A DNA stretch of 64,000 nt from Prochilodus magdalenae (lineage: Eukaryota; Chordata; Actinopteri; Characiformes; Prochilodontidae). The notes beneath the pieces are model-generated. The model had not been told where the DNA came from. It saw nothing but the letters and a program-made list of their open reading frames with translations, and ran no database searches. Positions within the stretch are counted from its first letter, which is position 1. The number at the start of each line of letters is the position of its first letter. The DNA lies in assembly GCA_024036415.1 (NCBI GenBank), contig JAMWET010001278.1, positions 503,501 through 567,500 of the forward strand. Reading direction: 5' to 3'. Shown here one piece after another: positions 1-12,410 of the stretch. The position numbers were made by a program, and so were the translations under genes.

Positions 1-481
1 ACTTTGTTCATTCCCATATATTGGAGCAGGGCTGTGTTCCAGTATAGAACAAAGACCTAGCCATTCACTGAATATTCACTAAATAAAGTGTACTGGGTTG
101 ACATTACTTAATGTGGCTTTAATTCAAGCCATTTCAGGGCTTACTTGCTCAGTGCATCAAAACCATATATAGAAACAAATTGAGAAAAAAAACGTTTGAA
201 CACTTCTAAAACCAAGCTTCCAAATTATACTCAGAAGAACCTTCATTTTCTCTCCTCTATCTAGAATGTTCTTTAGAAAATCATCATAATTAGAGTCACA
301 TGCAGAATTTCCTATATACATTCACTAAACATTACCTGGGAATCTGAATGACTGCATTGCATTTTTAAAGCAGCTGATATGACGATGTGTTTGGTGGTCT
401 GTTCTTGTCTCACGAAAACTGAATTTAGTCATGTGACAGACTAACGAGATTATGTCCTGTGACTGTTTACTTTTTGCATTT

Positions 482-546
482 TCACACACACACGCACACA
501 TGCACACACACAGAAGTACACAGACACACACTCGCACACTCATACA
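482..546. repeat. (CA)n-rich microsatellite, interrupted
   Basis: This is a run of CA dinucleotides broken by CG, TG and GAAGTA interruptions. The interruptions point to an old, degenerating microsatellite. It opens reading frames on both strands that carry His/Thr- or Val/Cys-rich peptides, which are artefacts. Confidence 0.9.
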
Positions 547-1269
547 CACCATGTTCATTGCATAATCAGATTACCTGCCGGTTCCTAATGGCCTGTTGCT
601 GTGGAGGGCTGCCTTTCCTCTGTACACAATATCACATCTTGCCTACACTCTGATTGGCAGGACGATGCCAGAAGCCCAGCTGCAGTCCACCACTTGCCTT
701 CCCCACACTGTGAAACAGGCAGGCCTCTGCACGTAGCTGGCAAAGTGAGTGATTTTTTCCATTTGAAGGAGAGAGACGTATTGACTGGGAGAGTGTCACC
801 CACATGACTAGGAGATGTTTTTGTGTTGTAAACAGCAGCTCTGTATGTATTTTTCTGTAGGGACTCATGCTGATTTTTGTTTACTCGTGTATGATGCCTG
901 GGCCTGCAGTACAGTCCATTCTTCTGCACCTTTTCATTCTGGCAGATTTTCTTTCTCGCTCACCATGGCACGATCAGCAAGTTTTTGTTCTTCGATTTGA
1001 GTCAGCAGTGCTTAACTGTTAAAAGTCACATTTATTCTCCACAATAATAGAGGTATGCTAAGCGCAGTTCTATGGAAAAAGTTAAGTTTGCTTTTTGTGT
1101 TTGTAAGCAGAAGAGGGTCTTTTGAGTTTGAGGTAAGATATCGCTGGGTCTTGAATTATGGAAAATCATACTTTTGTCATTGTTTGATACTGAAATAATA
1201 AAAAACCCAGTAGATCCCAAACACAATATTGTGGTAATGTAAATGTAATTCACGATAGCTAATTAATTA

Positions 1270-1606
1270 CACTCACCAAAAGAAGAGATGCACCCAGAAG
1301 GAAGTGTCAGATTATAATCCTATTGGGAAGGAAGATAAAAGTTGCCAGGAATAATAAATGATGATAAATTTAGACTGACATGGGCAATATTTATTGAGCT
1401 ATACAGAAGTATATATGGAGTAGGGCCGCCATGTTTGCTAACACAACATGCCAGACATCTCGTCATGGAGTTGTAAAGGTTCCTAATGGTCTCCTGTAAT
1501 AATCCATCCCATGCATCTTGAATATTCTTATGCAGCCCTTCAGATTTTGCAGTAGATGTGGAGGTGGAGTGACACCAGGCCTTCTTTACAGGTGACAACA
1601 AATTCT
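1270..1606 (-). pseudogene. 3' fragment of a Tc1-like transposon (transposase C-terminus)
   Basis: On the minus strand the frame encodes a peptide with LQETIRNLYNSM followed by KHGGPTPY. This resembles the C-terminal end of Tc1-like transposases, which often finish in a GGPTxY motif. The outer end CACTCACC starts at 1270, right after a TA dinucleotide, as expected for a Tc1/mariner terminus. The sequence CACCCAGAAGGAAGTGTCAG at 1291 recurs at the end of the element at 31.1-32.0 kb, so both belong to one family. Only the last part of the transposase is present. The DNA-binding domain, the first catalytic Asp residues and the 5' terminal repeat are missing, so it is dead. A LINE-like tail follows directly at about 1,610-1,750. 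Confidence 0.8.
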
Positions 1607-1609
1607 TGG

Positions 1610-1750
1610 ACTCACCCACTACCAAACCGGGTCACCCCATGACAAAAACAGTTTTCCTGACGCTTCTGTTCTTTCCTTTATGCTGCTGTAACACTGCAAA
1701 TTTCCCCTCTTTGGGATCAATAAAGGATTATCTTATCTTATCTTATGACA
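1610..1750 (+). mobile_element. 3' tail of a non-LTR retrotransposon (LINE)
   Basis: The sequence TTTGGGATCAATAAAGGA is followed by four TTATC/TTATG pentamers. Fish LINEs of the RTE/Rex/L2 kinds often end in a GGGATCAATAAAG motif followed by a short tandem of 4-6 bp. No reverse transcriptase is visible upstream, so this is a 5'-truncated insertion, as is usual for LINEs. The clade cannot be fixed from this length. Confidence 0.55.
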
Positions 1751-2059
1751 GTCTGGCAGTTAATGCAGATATCGCAACAGTCTGTGTGCATGCCAATGGT
1801 GCTGGCATGAACAGGATAAGTCATAGAGGCCATCACTGTAAGACTTCTAGTGGTTAATAAAAAAACGCTCCCTCAGAACACTAGGTCCAGCATTAGGCCT
1901 TCATTATGTTCTTTAGTGATGAAGTTTAAAAGTGAAGGAAGAGTGCAAAGACGAACACAACCTAAAATATTACTCAGTTAATCAAATATGTTACACTTCA
2001 TTGATTCTAAAAAGGAAATGTGTCATTGTGCTGCCTAACTAAGCTCAGTCTGGGAGCAG

Positions 2060-2205
2060 CGAAGTAGTATTCCCTAGAGCAATGGGGGATTAAATTCTTT
2101 GCCAAAGGGCACAAGAAGGCATTCCTAGTTGGCTCTGGGATTTGAATCTGCATCTTTTCTTGAAGTGGCCCACTTTTTTACCACTATCTTGCCATTCACT
2201 TCACA
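2060..2205 (+). repeat. dispersed repeat fragment with the 'caaagggcac / gggatttgaa' signature
   Basis: The order GGGGGATTAAAT, TTTGCCAAAGGGCACAA, CTGGGATTTGAATCTGCATC, then a pyrimidine-rich 'accactat' segment matches a dispersed repeat seen very often in fish genomes, from general knowledge. No coding content, no clear termini. The family name is left open. Confidence 0.45.
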
Positions 2206-3834
2206 GGTTAACACTTTATCATGCAATTACACTTTCTTTATGTGATAAGAGTGATTTCTGTTGGGCCCATGCTGTTAGCCACTTCTTTGGAGTCTCTGAT
2301 TTGGAGTTAGAAAAGTGCTATACAATCAAAAACTGGACTGAGTAATGAATAATTGTGATTGATTTTGATGGAAAGTTATTGGATTAGCTATATAGTTTCA
2401 TGAAAAACAAAAAGCATCCTTTATATTTTTATATTGTTTTGTTTTTTGTTTATACAATACACTTCACAGAGAAATTAAATTGAAATTAAAAGTAATTTAC
2501 AAAACAATCATGTTATGTCAGTGATTATTAAGTCAGTAATAGGTAAACATAGGTTTAGAGGTTTAATTAGGTTTAGTTCTAGACTTGCACTCAGACTAAT
2601 GTTGAATAAATAATTATTTCTGAGAAAGCTTTGCACAAAGATGAACACAATTCAGACCTGTAACTTTCTGATTGGTGGCTACATCAGAGTTTTACCCCAC
2701 CACTTTTTCCTTTCTTGTTAGATGTCTGGACTCTGGATTTCTGCAAAGCTAATTTGGGACAATGTGTACGAAGAAAACAAATCTGAACTTAAAAAAGCAT
2801 TATGACCACATTAGCTAAACACAGCATCTCACAGTGACTGACTTTTGCTAGTTTGACCTTTATATGTGACGTCTGTCCTGAACATAGAGGGCATGTAGAG
2901 GGCAGATGGTCTTTTGGCACTGCAGTGCTCTTTAGATTTGTGATTGAAGTCTTAATGGTGTGGGTGGGCAGGCGGAATGCAGACTGACTATGAGCTGAGC
3001 TCATGTTATTGCTCCTTCATCCTCCCTCCACTTGCTTTATGGGTTCATGTGTTGGTTAATCGAAGCCATTTGATTTTACGTGAGTATGTGGGGCACAGAA
3101 AATGGAGGCATATATAACTGGTACAGTAAACAGGAGCACAGTTAATATTCTGTACACATCGTTCAAGCCTCTGCTACATGACTGTTATTTTAGCTCTGCC
3201 TGTACACACTGCGTGTTTGTGCATCGCTAACATTGATTTGTGCACACTGTTTGTTTTAGCGTTCTAAGTTATGACGGTATAAGCGACAGTATGATCTTAA
3301 CATTTGTACAGGAAACATTTATAAAAAGCAGAAGAGCACATTACTGCAGCACACAATGTACATTAGAGTGTATGTTTGATTTACATGCATACGCCACCTG
3401 TGCTCTGCTTTAAAAACATCTTATCCAGCATCTTTTTTTTTGGACCAGTTTTTGTAGAGCTATTGCAGTTTGAGGAATTCCCAGCAATACCTAGGCCTGG
3501 AGTGGGACTTGTTTTTGGCCCTGGAGTTATATGATGCAGACCAGCCTCACTGAAGTAATGTGAAGTAGCATTGCTTTTATTCTCTCTAATTTGTTGACTA
3601 ATGATTTTTGTAAAGACTATTAAAAGCTTAATATTTTCACATTTGGCAAATTTGGCCCAAGAGTATAGCTCAGTTGTGCATAAATAGAAACCAGTTGGGC
3701 GGCAAATTAATTTGAAGAAATAAATGGAGCTACTTAATGAGGGCAGATCCAGACTGTGATGGAGGCCCAGTTGATGATGGTTTTGATGAAAACGGAAAAC
3801 AGAAAAATCTTTGTTTATCAGATTGTTACCACAT

Positions 3835-4430
3835 CTACATAGTGAGTAATATTGTCGTAGGGCTACAGTGCATAAACCTCTCGGTATAATACAAATGCAC
3901 TATTAAGAGTTGGTGGGGCATAAAACCATAGACAGTGCTCTGCAGAGAAATGGAAATAGTGATATGGTCTGATGAAGCATCCTTCACCATATTCTTATCA
4001 AGGGGGCGAGTGCATGTGTATGCATCCTTCAAAGATGCAGTACAGGGTTGAATGCTTGATCTCTAGAGTGGGTCTAGTGGCTATGCTGGTTATTCTGTGG
4101 GGGTTTATCCTTTAGCATGGTTTGGTTGCACAACTCCCATGCATGGAGGGCTCACTGCACATCAGTACAAACTTATTTTTACTGATTACCTTTATCCCAA
4201 AGTGTTGCATTTTTATAATTTTCGAGGACAAATACGCTCCATCCTCTGGACACAAAAGGGTCACTGAATAACTGCAACCACCAGATCTTAACCCGACTGG
4301 ACACCTAGAGATTTTGGACAACAATCTCCACCACCATGATTATAACTCCAATGGGCTTGTTGCCCAGGATGGCACAGTGTAACTTAGGAAGGTATCAAGT
4401 TAGGTATCAAAGTCCCAGTCAGAATCTTTC
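3835..4430 (+). pseudogene. Tc1-like transposase relic (DDE domain, many stops)
   Basis: In the plus-strand frames I can follow pieces of a Tc1-family catalytic domain in the correct order. First comes VIWSDEASFT at about 3,955-3,990, around the second catalytic Asp. Next is MHGGLTAHQYKLIFTDYLYP at about 4,140-4,200. Then come remnants of FEDxxAP and VTExLQ at about 4,220-4,280, and PPDLNPTGHLEILD at about 4,280-4,320, which corresponds to the SPDLNPIEHLWD motif that carries the last acidic residue. Stops and frame shifts break it repeatedly, and the FEDDNAP motif is damaged. No terminal repeats were recognised. It is a different lineage from the other Tc1 relics here, judging by motif spelling. 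Confidence 0.75.
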
Positions 4431-4754
4431 TACACAACATTTCTAGAAGATCACAAAAAGACTTTTCTGTAATTTCCCTTCATACCTGTATAATAAATGT
4501 ACCATAACATGCATTTATTATATAATATACAATATATTACACTGTTTTCTAAAGTCTACATAGACCATATGTGACATTGGTTGGGACAAAAATGCCCATA
4601 TGCTTATTGTACCCACCCATTTACAGCCTTTTGATTCAGTTCTATAATAAAAGAGTTAGTTTTCCTTTTTTGGCGAGGACATGAATAATTGGCTTGTTTT
4701 GCAAAATTTCCATTCCACCTTAAATGGTGCTGATGTTATATTTTGGATGTAATA

Positions 4755-5070
4755 TTTAAGGTGGGACAGAGCACCTGATCGAGAAGCTGGTGAATAGGAA
4801 ACAAACTAAAGCCTTGTTTAAAGATGAACATCAGTCATGCCCGTTTATAGTTCAGCTCCTAGGAAGGGGTATGAAGGGTGTCAACATCACCTTCACAGCC
4901 TGGAAAGGTGCATTTCTGCATGTATTGTACATCATCATTGTTGTTTCTGCTGGGCTGCAATGTGACCTGGTATGCAGTTATGACTGTTATGTAACAGTCT
5001 AGATTTTTGGAATCAACTCCTTGAGGTAACAGTGTTCGAGGCTCATGGTATGTCAGTTCCATGTAAATAC
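4755..5070 (+). repeat. dispersed repeat family P, copy 1
   Basis: This segment shares ordered blocks with 56,735-57,005. They are TTTAAGGTGG; GCTGGTGAATAGGAAACAAA / GCTGGAAAATAGGAAGCAAA; TTCAAAGATGAACA (with one change); GGAAAGGGTAT (with changes); TTTTGGAATC; and GTATGTCAGTTC. The match is diverged but collinear over about 270-310 bp, so both derive from one mobile or repeated sequence. An inverted CCACCTTAAATGGTGC segment just upstream (about 4,714) opposes TTTAAGGTGGGACAGAGCACC, which hints at a DNA-transposon end. No protein is recognisable. Confidence 0.6.
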
Positions 5071-8000
5071 AATTTTACATTCTATTTTAACATCAACACA
5101 ATTATTACCAAAGAAGGCAGATTATGTAATCAGTAACACTGCTGCCAAAGTTCTGAAACCTGCTGTTAGTTAAAAAACATTTGTTCTTTTGCTTGCCAAT
5201 CATAATTTACTGTTGCTATATGTAAACTTTCTGTAAAATGCCTTAAACAGAACAAAGTAACTTTGAGATTAAACTGAAAAATGAAGTATTTAAAAAGAGA
5301 TGGAAAAGTATTAAAAATGGATGTTTCACTAAACAATTGTCTTTGTTGAGCTTTTTGTAGTTTAGTGTAGTCTACGTACCATCCAGCAAATAATAATCTG
5401 AACAGGTTAACAAACCTTGAGCATCCTAGTCCCATTTAAGGCTTTATCCTCCTCTCCTTCATGGTGGCAAACTTGCTAACCACTTTGTCCTTGTCATCGT
5501 CTGGGCTCATTCTTGCACAAACACAAAAAGCTCAGAATAAGCCTCAGATGGCTGGAATGTTCAGCAGTAGTACTGATGATGGGAATGGTTATGTGAATTC
5601 TTTGAAGAATGGTCAGGTGTGGCTATCATTGACCCATCAGAAAGAAAGAAACTGAAAATCCAAGGCTAATTCAGAATGTAATGTACAAAAAGAGAGTAGA
5701 TGCTGTCCACAACTTCTTGTTGCTTGAAGATATCTCCTAGTAGAAATGTGTGAGCTCCAACATTTTCTGTTCAGGGCTTAAGGGAACGCAAATCACTTTG
5801 GGTTGAGTGCCATGAAGAGTTTTGCCATTTCTTTAAAGTTGGAAAGCTGATTCTCAGAGCTAGTCATTAGGCTAGTACTGCTAGCTGTAACTTTATATTG
5901 ATCTGTTACTTTATCATCATGGTTGTTTAGAAAGCATGGCTTGCAAGGTAAAACGTTAGATGCAAGAGACGCAGAAAATGCAATTCATTTTCTTGCTTGC
6001 TTGGTCCCAGTGTTACAGTGCATGTCATTTGGACTGTTTTTTCCATTCCACCACCTTTCAGCCACATTCCACCTTTTCACACATTGAGCCAACCAGTCAT
6101 AATCACTCAATCAGTGTTAGTCAGTCAGGAACAGGGACCTGCTGTTGTTCAGTCAAAAAGTAGTCCGGTGTGGGCCTGAGTGTAGGTGGCTGCCCTGTGG
6201 TAGCTATATTCTTTGTTCAGCTGGGCACAATGGTTTTGTTCAATCACATGTGCACAATATACACATCCAGAACCACATCAAATTACTTGTAGTACCTGTA
6301 GTAGATTGACCAGATGGAATTTCCAATATAAAGTCACATTTGATCTAATTATTCAGAGCTTCTTTGATCAGATTTTTACATTTAATTTGTAGGACTGTCG
6401 TATAAAAAGCAACAGAACAATCATGATACTATTAACGGCACACTCCCTTGTGTTTCCCTTTATATGTTTGGGGTCTACTAGAGCAGATTTACATACTTCA
6501 GTTTCCCAAACACATTAGTTTTCTAATACTGTGCATCTGTATTCACCCTCTGTCTGGAACGCTCTGTTTGAGCTATTGATTGAGCTAGTGGTTGGCTCGC
6601 TGACTCTGTTTTGATTGGTCAACTGCCAGAATAACATCTTTCATCGTTCTGCCCCCACACCACTATGGCTACTCATACAATGGTGATTATTCTGCTGTAT
6701 CAGTTGATCTAGAGTCAGATTCTGAAAGTGAGGTAGATCAAGTTGGTGAACCAGATCCAGTATTACATGCTAGGCTGGAGTAGAACATTTCAGCTGATGC
6801 ACAGACAGATACACAGACAGATACATAACACACTAAAGGAAAGGGGAAAACTGGTATAGCCGAATGGGTACACTTTAAATATAGTTTGAAATAATTCTTG
6901 TGATTATAACTATTAATACATTCAGTTATGTTTTAAATGCTGTGTATTTTAGCTTATTGTGTTTTGTCACTGTTAATATGAAACCAAAGAGGCACTCAAA
7001 CTTGGCAAAACATTGCTGTAACAAAACTCTATATACTCAATATCTCATTGCTTTATTGCTCTGCTGTATCCCTCTTTATTCCTTCTTATTATGAACTGGA
7101 TGAATATTTAATATCATGTTCTGGTTTCCTCTGTGCTCTTGTTTCTCTATTAAACGCATACCCTCTCACTCTTGCATCTCTCTGATTATGGAGCCAAGTT
7201 TACCACATCAGTCTGTCAAACCCATTCTCCCAGTATTCGTACTCACATGCACAAAATCCCCATCACTCTATTAAACTCACCCCCAGTGTCTTGCCAATAA
7301 AAATTGGTGGCTGAGGGTGAAGCCGGGGTAACGCTCTTGGTTTTCTCTGGCTCCTCCCTCCACAGTGTGCTGAAAAAAAAAAATCACACATATTCCCTAG
7401 AAGAACAGTGAAGGCAAAATTACAGGGAGAAATGTCAGAGGAATTTTCTAAGGCTGGCAGCTTTATTGATGAGCTTTAAGCCAATATTTGAACAGAAAAA
7501 AAATAATGCAGAGATGAAGCGTGGCTTCAGAGAGATGCTGCAGAAAGGGCAGGAGGATTTAGGGCTTTCAGACATTTCCAGTCTTGCAACAATCAAATAC
7601 ACTTCTCTTTTACTCTACTCCTCTATCTACCCTCATAGGAGTTCATGGACTTTGTGAAGTTTGAATGTACAGGTGAAGCCGGACTAGTGCTGGGTAGTAA
7701 TAATAGACAGAGAACGAGATTTGGGACCCTGTGAAAAGACATTGCATTGGGCTCCCCCTTCACTCCCCTACCCCTCCAACACAGGCCTACACTGTGCTCA
7801 CAGTGGAATTTACTATTTGATACAAGACTAATATCATCTTGAAGACATGTGCTAAAGACCAGCTTTTAAAGTGTAATTTTAATGGTAAAATAATAAAATG
7901 GAAAATGTTTTCATATGCATTTTTATACAACATTCATAAACAGATTATCCAGACATTTGTCGAATAAAATGCCTCTTGAAGCTACCTCACAGCTTTACAT

Positions 8001-8900
8001 GAAGTGATAAATATATTGCCTGATTGCTGAGACCTGGCTGTATGATGGTTCTTTATTTGTGGCATAATGGACATAATTTAAAACCCATTCAAGGTACAGT
8101 GGTACATTCGGGGCACTGAAAGCATCAACATTACACATACATACATACATACATACATACGTTTAAACTGTAGTTCCACAGTATCAAACCTACTTAAAAA
8201 CAACCAAGTAATCAGACCTTGAATATACAAGGATTGAAAGCCAGAATATTAACTAAAATAATAAGATAAAACTATACAAAACAACATTGTGTAGGGTATT
8301 GTGTTTTTTATTGGTAAGTGGTTGTTCCAAACCCTAACCCCTAAGTTTCCAAGTCTGAAAAAATCTGTATAACAGGGATACAGAAAAGGGAAAAACAGGG
8401 CGGTATCATTTCTTTAAAAGTAAAGTTAAGATATATAGTTATCATCCGTTAGTCTTTTAAATAAGCAATAAAAAACTGTTGTCCCATGTTTTTATGTCTC
8501 TGTCAAAACACAAAGTTACTTAACCTTATTTTAGCCACAAGCCTGCATTTTACAGCAGGAAGTAGACTGCATATTTGTCCCTCATGACCACATGGTGAAA
8601 ATCTGACTGGTAATCAGTGTGTGACATTAAGAATAGGCCCTTTTCACACTCTGATGCCGTTAGGAGGAAATACTGACAAAGCCAATAAAAAACATCCGGC
8701 TAGCCTGCTGGCCATTTCAAAACATAGAAGTAAAATGCTTTACAGGTTACCTTGAGGACCTTCATATCTCACACAGTGATGTAGACAGATTTATAACAGA
8801 ACATACACACACAACCCGCAGCAAGAAAGGACATTTTATAAAGAAAGATAATAAATGAAACTAACTCAGCTAACCTAGCGAGGTGCGCAGTGTGTATATA
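5070..8900. other. intergenic stretch, nothing firm recognised
   Basis: This is A+T-rich unique-looking sequence. It contains a short acidic open frame near 6,620-6,780 (peptide part VDLESDSESEVDQVGEPDP) without an ATG start. It also contains a (CATA) run at about 8,134-8,161. No gene, transposase motif or repeat partner was found in this window. Confidence 0.5.
8134..8161. repeat. (CATA)n microsatellite
   Basis: Six to seven uninterrupted tandem ACAT units. Confidence 0.9.
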
Positions 8901-8910
8901 TAAAGTTTTT

Positions 8911-9139
8911 ACTTTGAGGTTTGCTGTTACATTACTTTGCCAGTCATCTAAGTAAATATGGTCTGTGCTTACCTTTACTTAAAACTATGACAATGTCTAA
9001 AATATTACAATAAAATACTGTAATATGAAAGGTAGAGATATTTAACATATTAGCTCTTTAGGAATAAATTAATAGATAAGATACTGTTAACGTAAGGAGC
9101 AGTCATCTTCAAATTACCACATAATGATAATGCTTATGT
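8911..9139 (+). repeat. dispersed direct repeat family Q, copy 1
   Basis: This aligns collinearly with 12,411-12,664. Shared blocks include TTTGCTGTYACATTACTTKGCCAG, GCTTACCTTTACTTA, TTAGCTCTTTRGG, TATAAATTAAT, and AGTCATCTTCAAATTACCAC followed by TAATGATAATGCT. The copies lie about 3.5 kb apart in the same orientation with small indels. There is no coding content. Confidence 0.75.
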
Positions 9140-9210
9140 TTGTATTGCAGGTTTATTGTTGAATTCGGAATTAGAAGCCAGCATCAGCTTTCTTCTCCTT
9201 ATCCTGGCTG

Positions 9211-9962
9211 TTAGCTATTGTGGCCAAGAAGTGCGAAACAAATGAACATTTCAGAAAACAAACTTACAAACAAATTTGCAAGATGGGAAACACTTTTACC
9301 AGTCCCAAAACACTTTTACAAACTGCGAATTCTGACCGATAATGTAAGTCTAGCACACAGAAAGTGCTTGTTGCGGACCCTTGTCAATCAAACTGTTTAG
9401 GGGTGGTAGAGTAAGTGGAGTTTGGGATGGTGACAACACTAAACCATGTTTTGTCCATTTTGTGGTACACATTTTAGCCAGCAGGCATGATTTTGTTTTT
9501 TTTTCCTGTGGAATGTGCAAAACAAATTAACAGAAGAAAAGATGGAGGAAAGAGGCAAAAGGGCGACTTATAAACCACTTGGAGTTGGAAATGTAAACGA
9601 AAGTAAGTAGCCTGTAACACTAGCTATAGTGTATAACCAGCTAGCTGGCTAAAATGAACAAAAACTGCTTTAGCGTCGTTACCATCCCAAACTCCACTCA
9701 CTCTACCACGGCACACAGTTTAACGGACTTAACTTCGGAAGCACTTCCTGTATGTTTTCCTACTTTTTCGGTCAGAATTTGCAGTTTGTAAATGTTTCGG
9801 TATTGGTAAAAGTGTTTCATGTCTTGTAAATTTCTTTTTACTTTTGTAATTTTGTTTTCTTGAATGTATTTTTTTTTCCATTTGTACATTTTTTCGTATA
9901 ATTATAATAATTTTATTTTCTGAAATGTTCAATGTTTTGCACTTCTTGGCCAGCGTAGTTAA
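9211..9962. mobile_element. long inverted-repeat (foldback-like) element, about 750 bp
   Basis: The left arm (about 9,211-9,490) and right arm (about 9,636-9,962) are imperfect reverse complements over most of their length. Landmarks are TTAGCTATTGTGGCCAAGAAG at the left end against the complement of CTTCTTGGCCAGCGTAGTTAA at the right end; AACATTTCAGAAAA; AAACACTTTTACCA; AAACTGCRAATTCTGACCGA; and GTGGAGTTTGGGATGGT near the centre. The right arm carries about 50 bp of extra A-rich sequence. The unpaired centre is about 150 bp and codes for nothing recognisable. The outer ends are TTAG / TTAA, so a TTAA target site is possible but not certain. It could be a foldback/long-TIR MITE, or two facing copies of one element. 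Confidence 0.7.
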
Positions 9963-10961
9963 TACCTTAAATAAACAGATTCAACAGCATCACCTCTTAT
10001 AAACATCAATCTCAGCAAAGTGACGGCTGCAGACACAAACACCAGCATGTATGTATACTTTATAATCTGGATCCTCTGCATATCGGATTGACAGATTCAT
10101 TTTAACCAGTACATGTGCTTGATTGAAAATTTATTAAATCCCAGGTATGGCTGTTTTTGTTTAGAGTTGTAAAGAATACAGAATAAAGTCTGTAGTGCTG
10201 CATTTGTTTAGGTTTCACCGGAAACCAAAGAACCTGGAAATGTGGAAAGGTCCTTTTGGCATTACTAAAACATAATTTCTGCAATTAAGTAAACTTATAT
10301 ATACAGTCTATCCTGTTTAAAATCAACTAAAATTTCACTATTCAAGTTTCAGTGTTATAATTGTTCTATTATTGATTTAAAAATAAATAAATGTATTTTA
10401 TTACTAGAAACATAGTTAAGGTACAGGGTCACTGCTGGTGCAGGCAAAAGGATTTAGTCTAAAACCCAAATCAGTCAAACGTCCGAAATGTGTTTTCAAC
10501 TCTGACATTGAACCAGTTCAAAGGAATGATCTAAGTAAATCATGTGTAGATACGCTGATGGTTGTGGATTGTAAATAGAGTGACTATAGGTGTGTAGTAG
10601 ACTCCTAGCTCAGGAAGTGTCTCTTTAACGCACCATTTTACATCTAATAACAACATTTGAACGATGCAGAAATGTTGAAGCCCCTCGTAGATGATCTAGT
10701 TACTGATCGCAGTTTCAGCTCTTTGTAGAAAGTAGTGATTTACATTTCCTGAGTTATATAGTCTTTATCATTGTATACATTGTATAAGGCCCGTTTTTGC
10801 TTACGTCATATGCGCAGCCAAACATTAAACTTCAAGCAATGTCAAACCTACTCACCAAGGGCTGATATCTGTGTGCAACTTCTTTATTTACTTTCATTTA
10901 TTTATGTAGCAGTTTTTATTTTAGTTTTAGTCTTGTTAGCTTTCCATTAGCACCAACTGGA

Positions 10962-11036
10962 CAGGCCTCAGACTCTGAGCCCCAGGCTGGGGAATAAAAC
11001 CCACTTAAAAGCACCTGCAATGCAGTCTGAGGCCTG
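10962..11036. other. 13-bp perfect inverted repeat with 49-bp spacer
   Basis: CAGGCCTCAGACT at 10,962-10,974 faces its exact complement AGTCTGAGGCCTG at 11,024-11,036. The spacer is G+C-richer than the surroundings and the segment is followed by a purine-rich tract (about 11,090-11,190). It could be a hairpin or part of a conserved non-coding element. Confidence 0.5.
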
Positions 11037-11797
11037 ACTGATTTATATCAGCCCTGGGCCAGAGTTCCTTTGGCTGGACTGAGACAGATGCAGGGGAAAA
11101 AGGGGGAAAGAGGGAGAGCTTAAAAGAGAGCGAGATGGAAAGAAAGAGAAATTAAAAAAGAAAGAAGAATGAAGGAGAGAGTAAAGCTGGGTTGAGGTCA
11201 CACACGCACACAGCATTGTGGTGAAGGGCTAAGAGAGGAGACTACAGAGAACTAGAGTGCTTTGTGCTCTCTGTGCCAAGAGTGTGCAAGCGGAACACTG
11301 GATAGATGAGGCTCTCTGCACGAGAGCTTTCATTTAACACACACACATGCTCAGATAGGAAACACACTCAGACTACAGCTGCATAATTTGGAAAGAGTAT
11401 TTTCAATAATATCGCTGTTGATTAACATTGCACTGAGTTTTATAAACCATGAAGAATATAGAGGTCATGCATGCAGGCTGGGTCCAGAATGTATACATGG
11501 TGCATACTTCCTGAAATAACAGACCACTAGAGAAGCTCCAACATTACTTAGAATAAAATCCCCTTAACTCAATTTATATTAAAGGATAACAAGTTTGCCT
11601 TTCTCTGTAATGTTACTCATTTCAATGTACACGTTTTTTATCGAACAGCAGTAACTAATGCCAAATAATGGTAGTGAACTGTGAATCGAAGCACTGCATA
11701 ATCAGAAACAGCCCACAAGTCAGATTAAACAGCCTGCTTTAAGGTGAATTAAAAAGGGCAAAGAGTATTTTATGTATCTACATAATTACACAGTGAT

Positions 11798-11940
11798 GAT
11801 GTAAACAGAGTCATTCAGAGTGGTTTTATATGACTTGCATCATTCTAGAGAAACATAAAGAGTCAGAACTGATCACAACCATGCTAATAGGAACCATATG
11901 TCTGAGGAGTTGAATGCCTCTAAAAGTTTGCCCACAGAAA
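11798..11940 (+). repeat. dispersed repeat family C, copy 1
   Basis: The segment contains GTAAACAGAGTCATTCAGAG, a variant of ARTCTGAACTGTTCACAG, AGGAACCA(G/T)(A/G)YGTCTGA and AATGCCTCTAAAAGTTT. The same ordered blocks recur at 34,540-34,665, 51,570-51,690 and 59,922-60,060, all on the plus strand. Four diverged copies in 64 kb mark a fairly abundant family. There is no coding capacity and the termini are not resolved. Confidence 0.65.
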
Positions 11941-12410
11941 GCTTTACATAGAATGCTGAAAATATATCCTGATGCCGGAGATATCGTTATATGATAGTTT
12001 GCTATTGCTAAGTCATTAGGAGCCAGCTTTGAAAAACAGCTCATGCATGGTGTTGTAAGATACCAGGCTTATTACATTCTTATTATTCATTCTTGTTGTT
12101 CAGTAACTACATAAACTGCATTCCTCTTATGATCTAGAACTGTGTTAGCCTTTTAGGGTCACATCATTTTAAAAATGCATGTGTTTAAAATGTAGCATGT
12201 TTACACACTGAAGGGCCGTAGTGGCTGTTGTCTTCACATTCTACCTAAACTGGGGTAATAAAAAAAAACTGATGCTATCAGAAGCTGACGTTATTTGCAT
12301 GCAGAGAAATGTGCACACAGTGAACATACGACTAATCTGGCCAATGTTATCTCCCTCCTGTGACACGGTATGACCAAAACGTCTTGTCTCTAGCCAGCCT
12401 TGAATTATAT

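Noticed and set aside
8328..8342. CCCTAACCCCTAA, resembling telomere repeats
   Set aside because: Fewer than three units and imperfect. Not an interstitial telomere tract.
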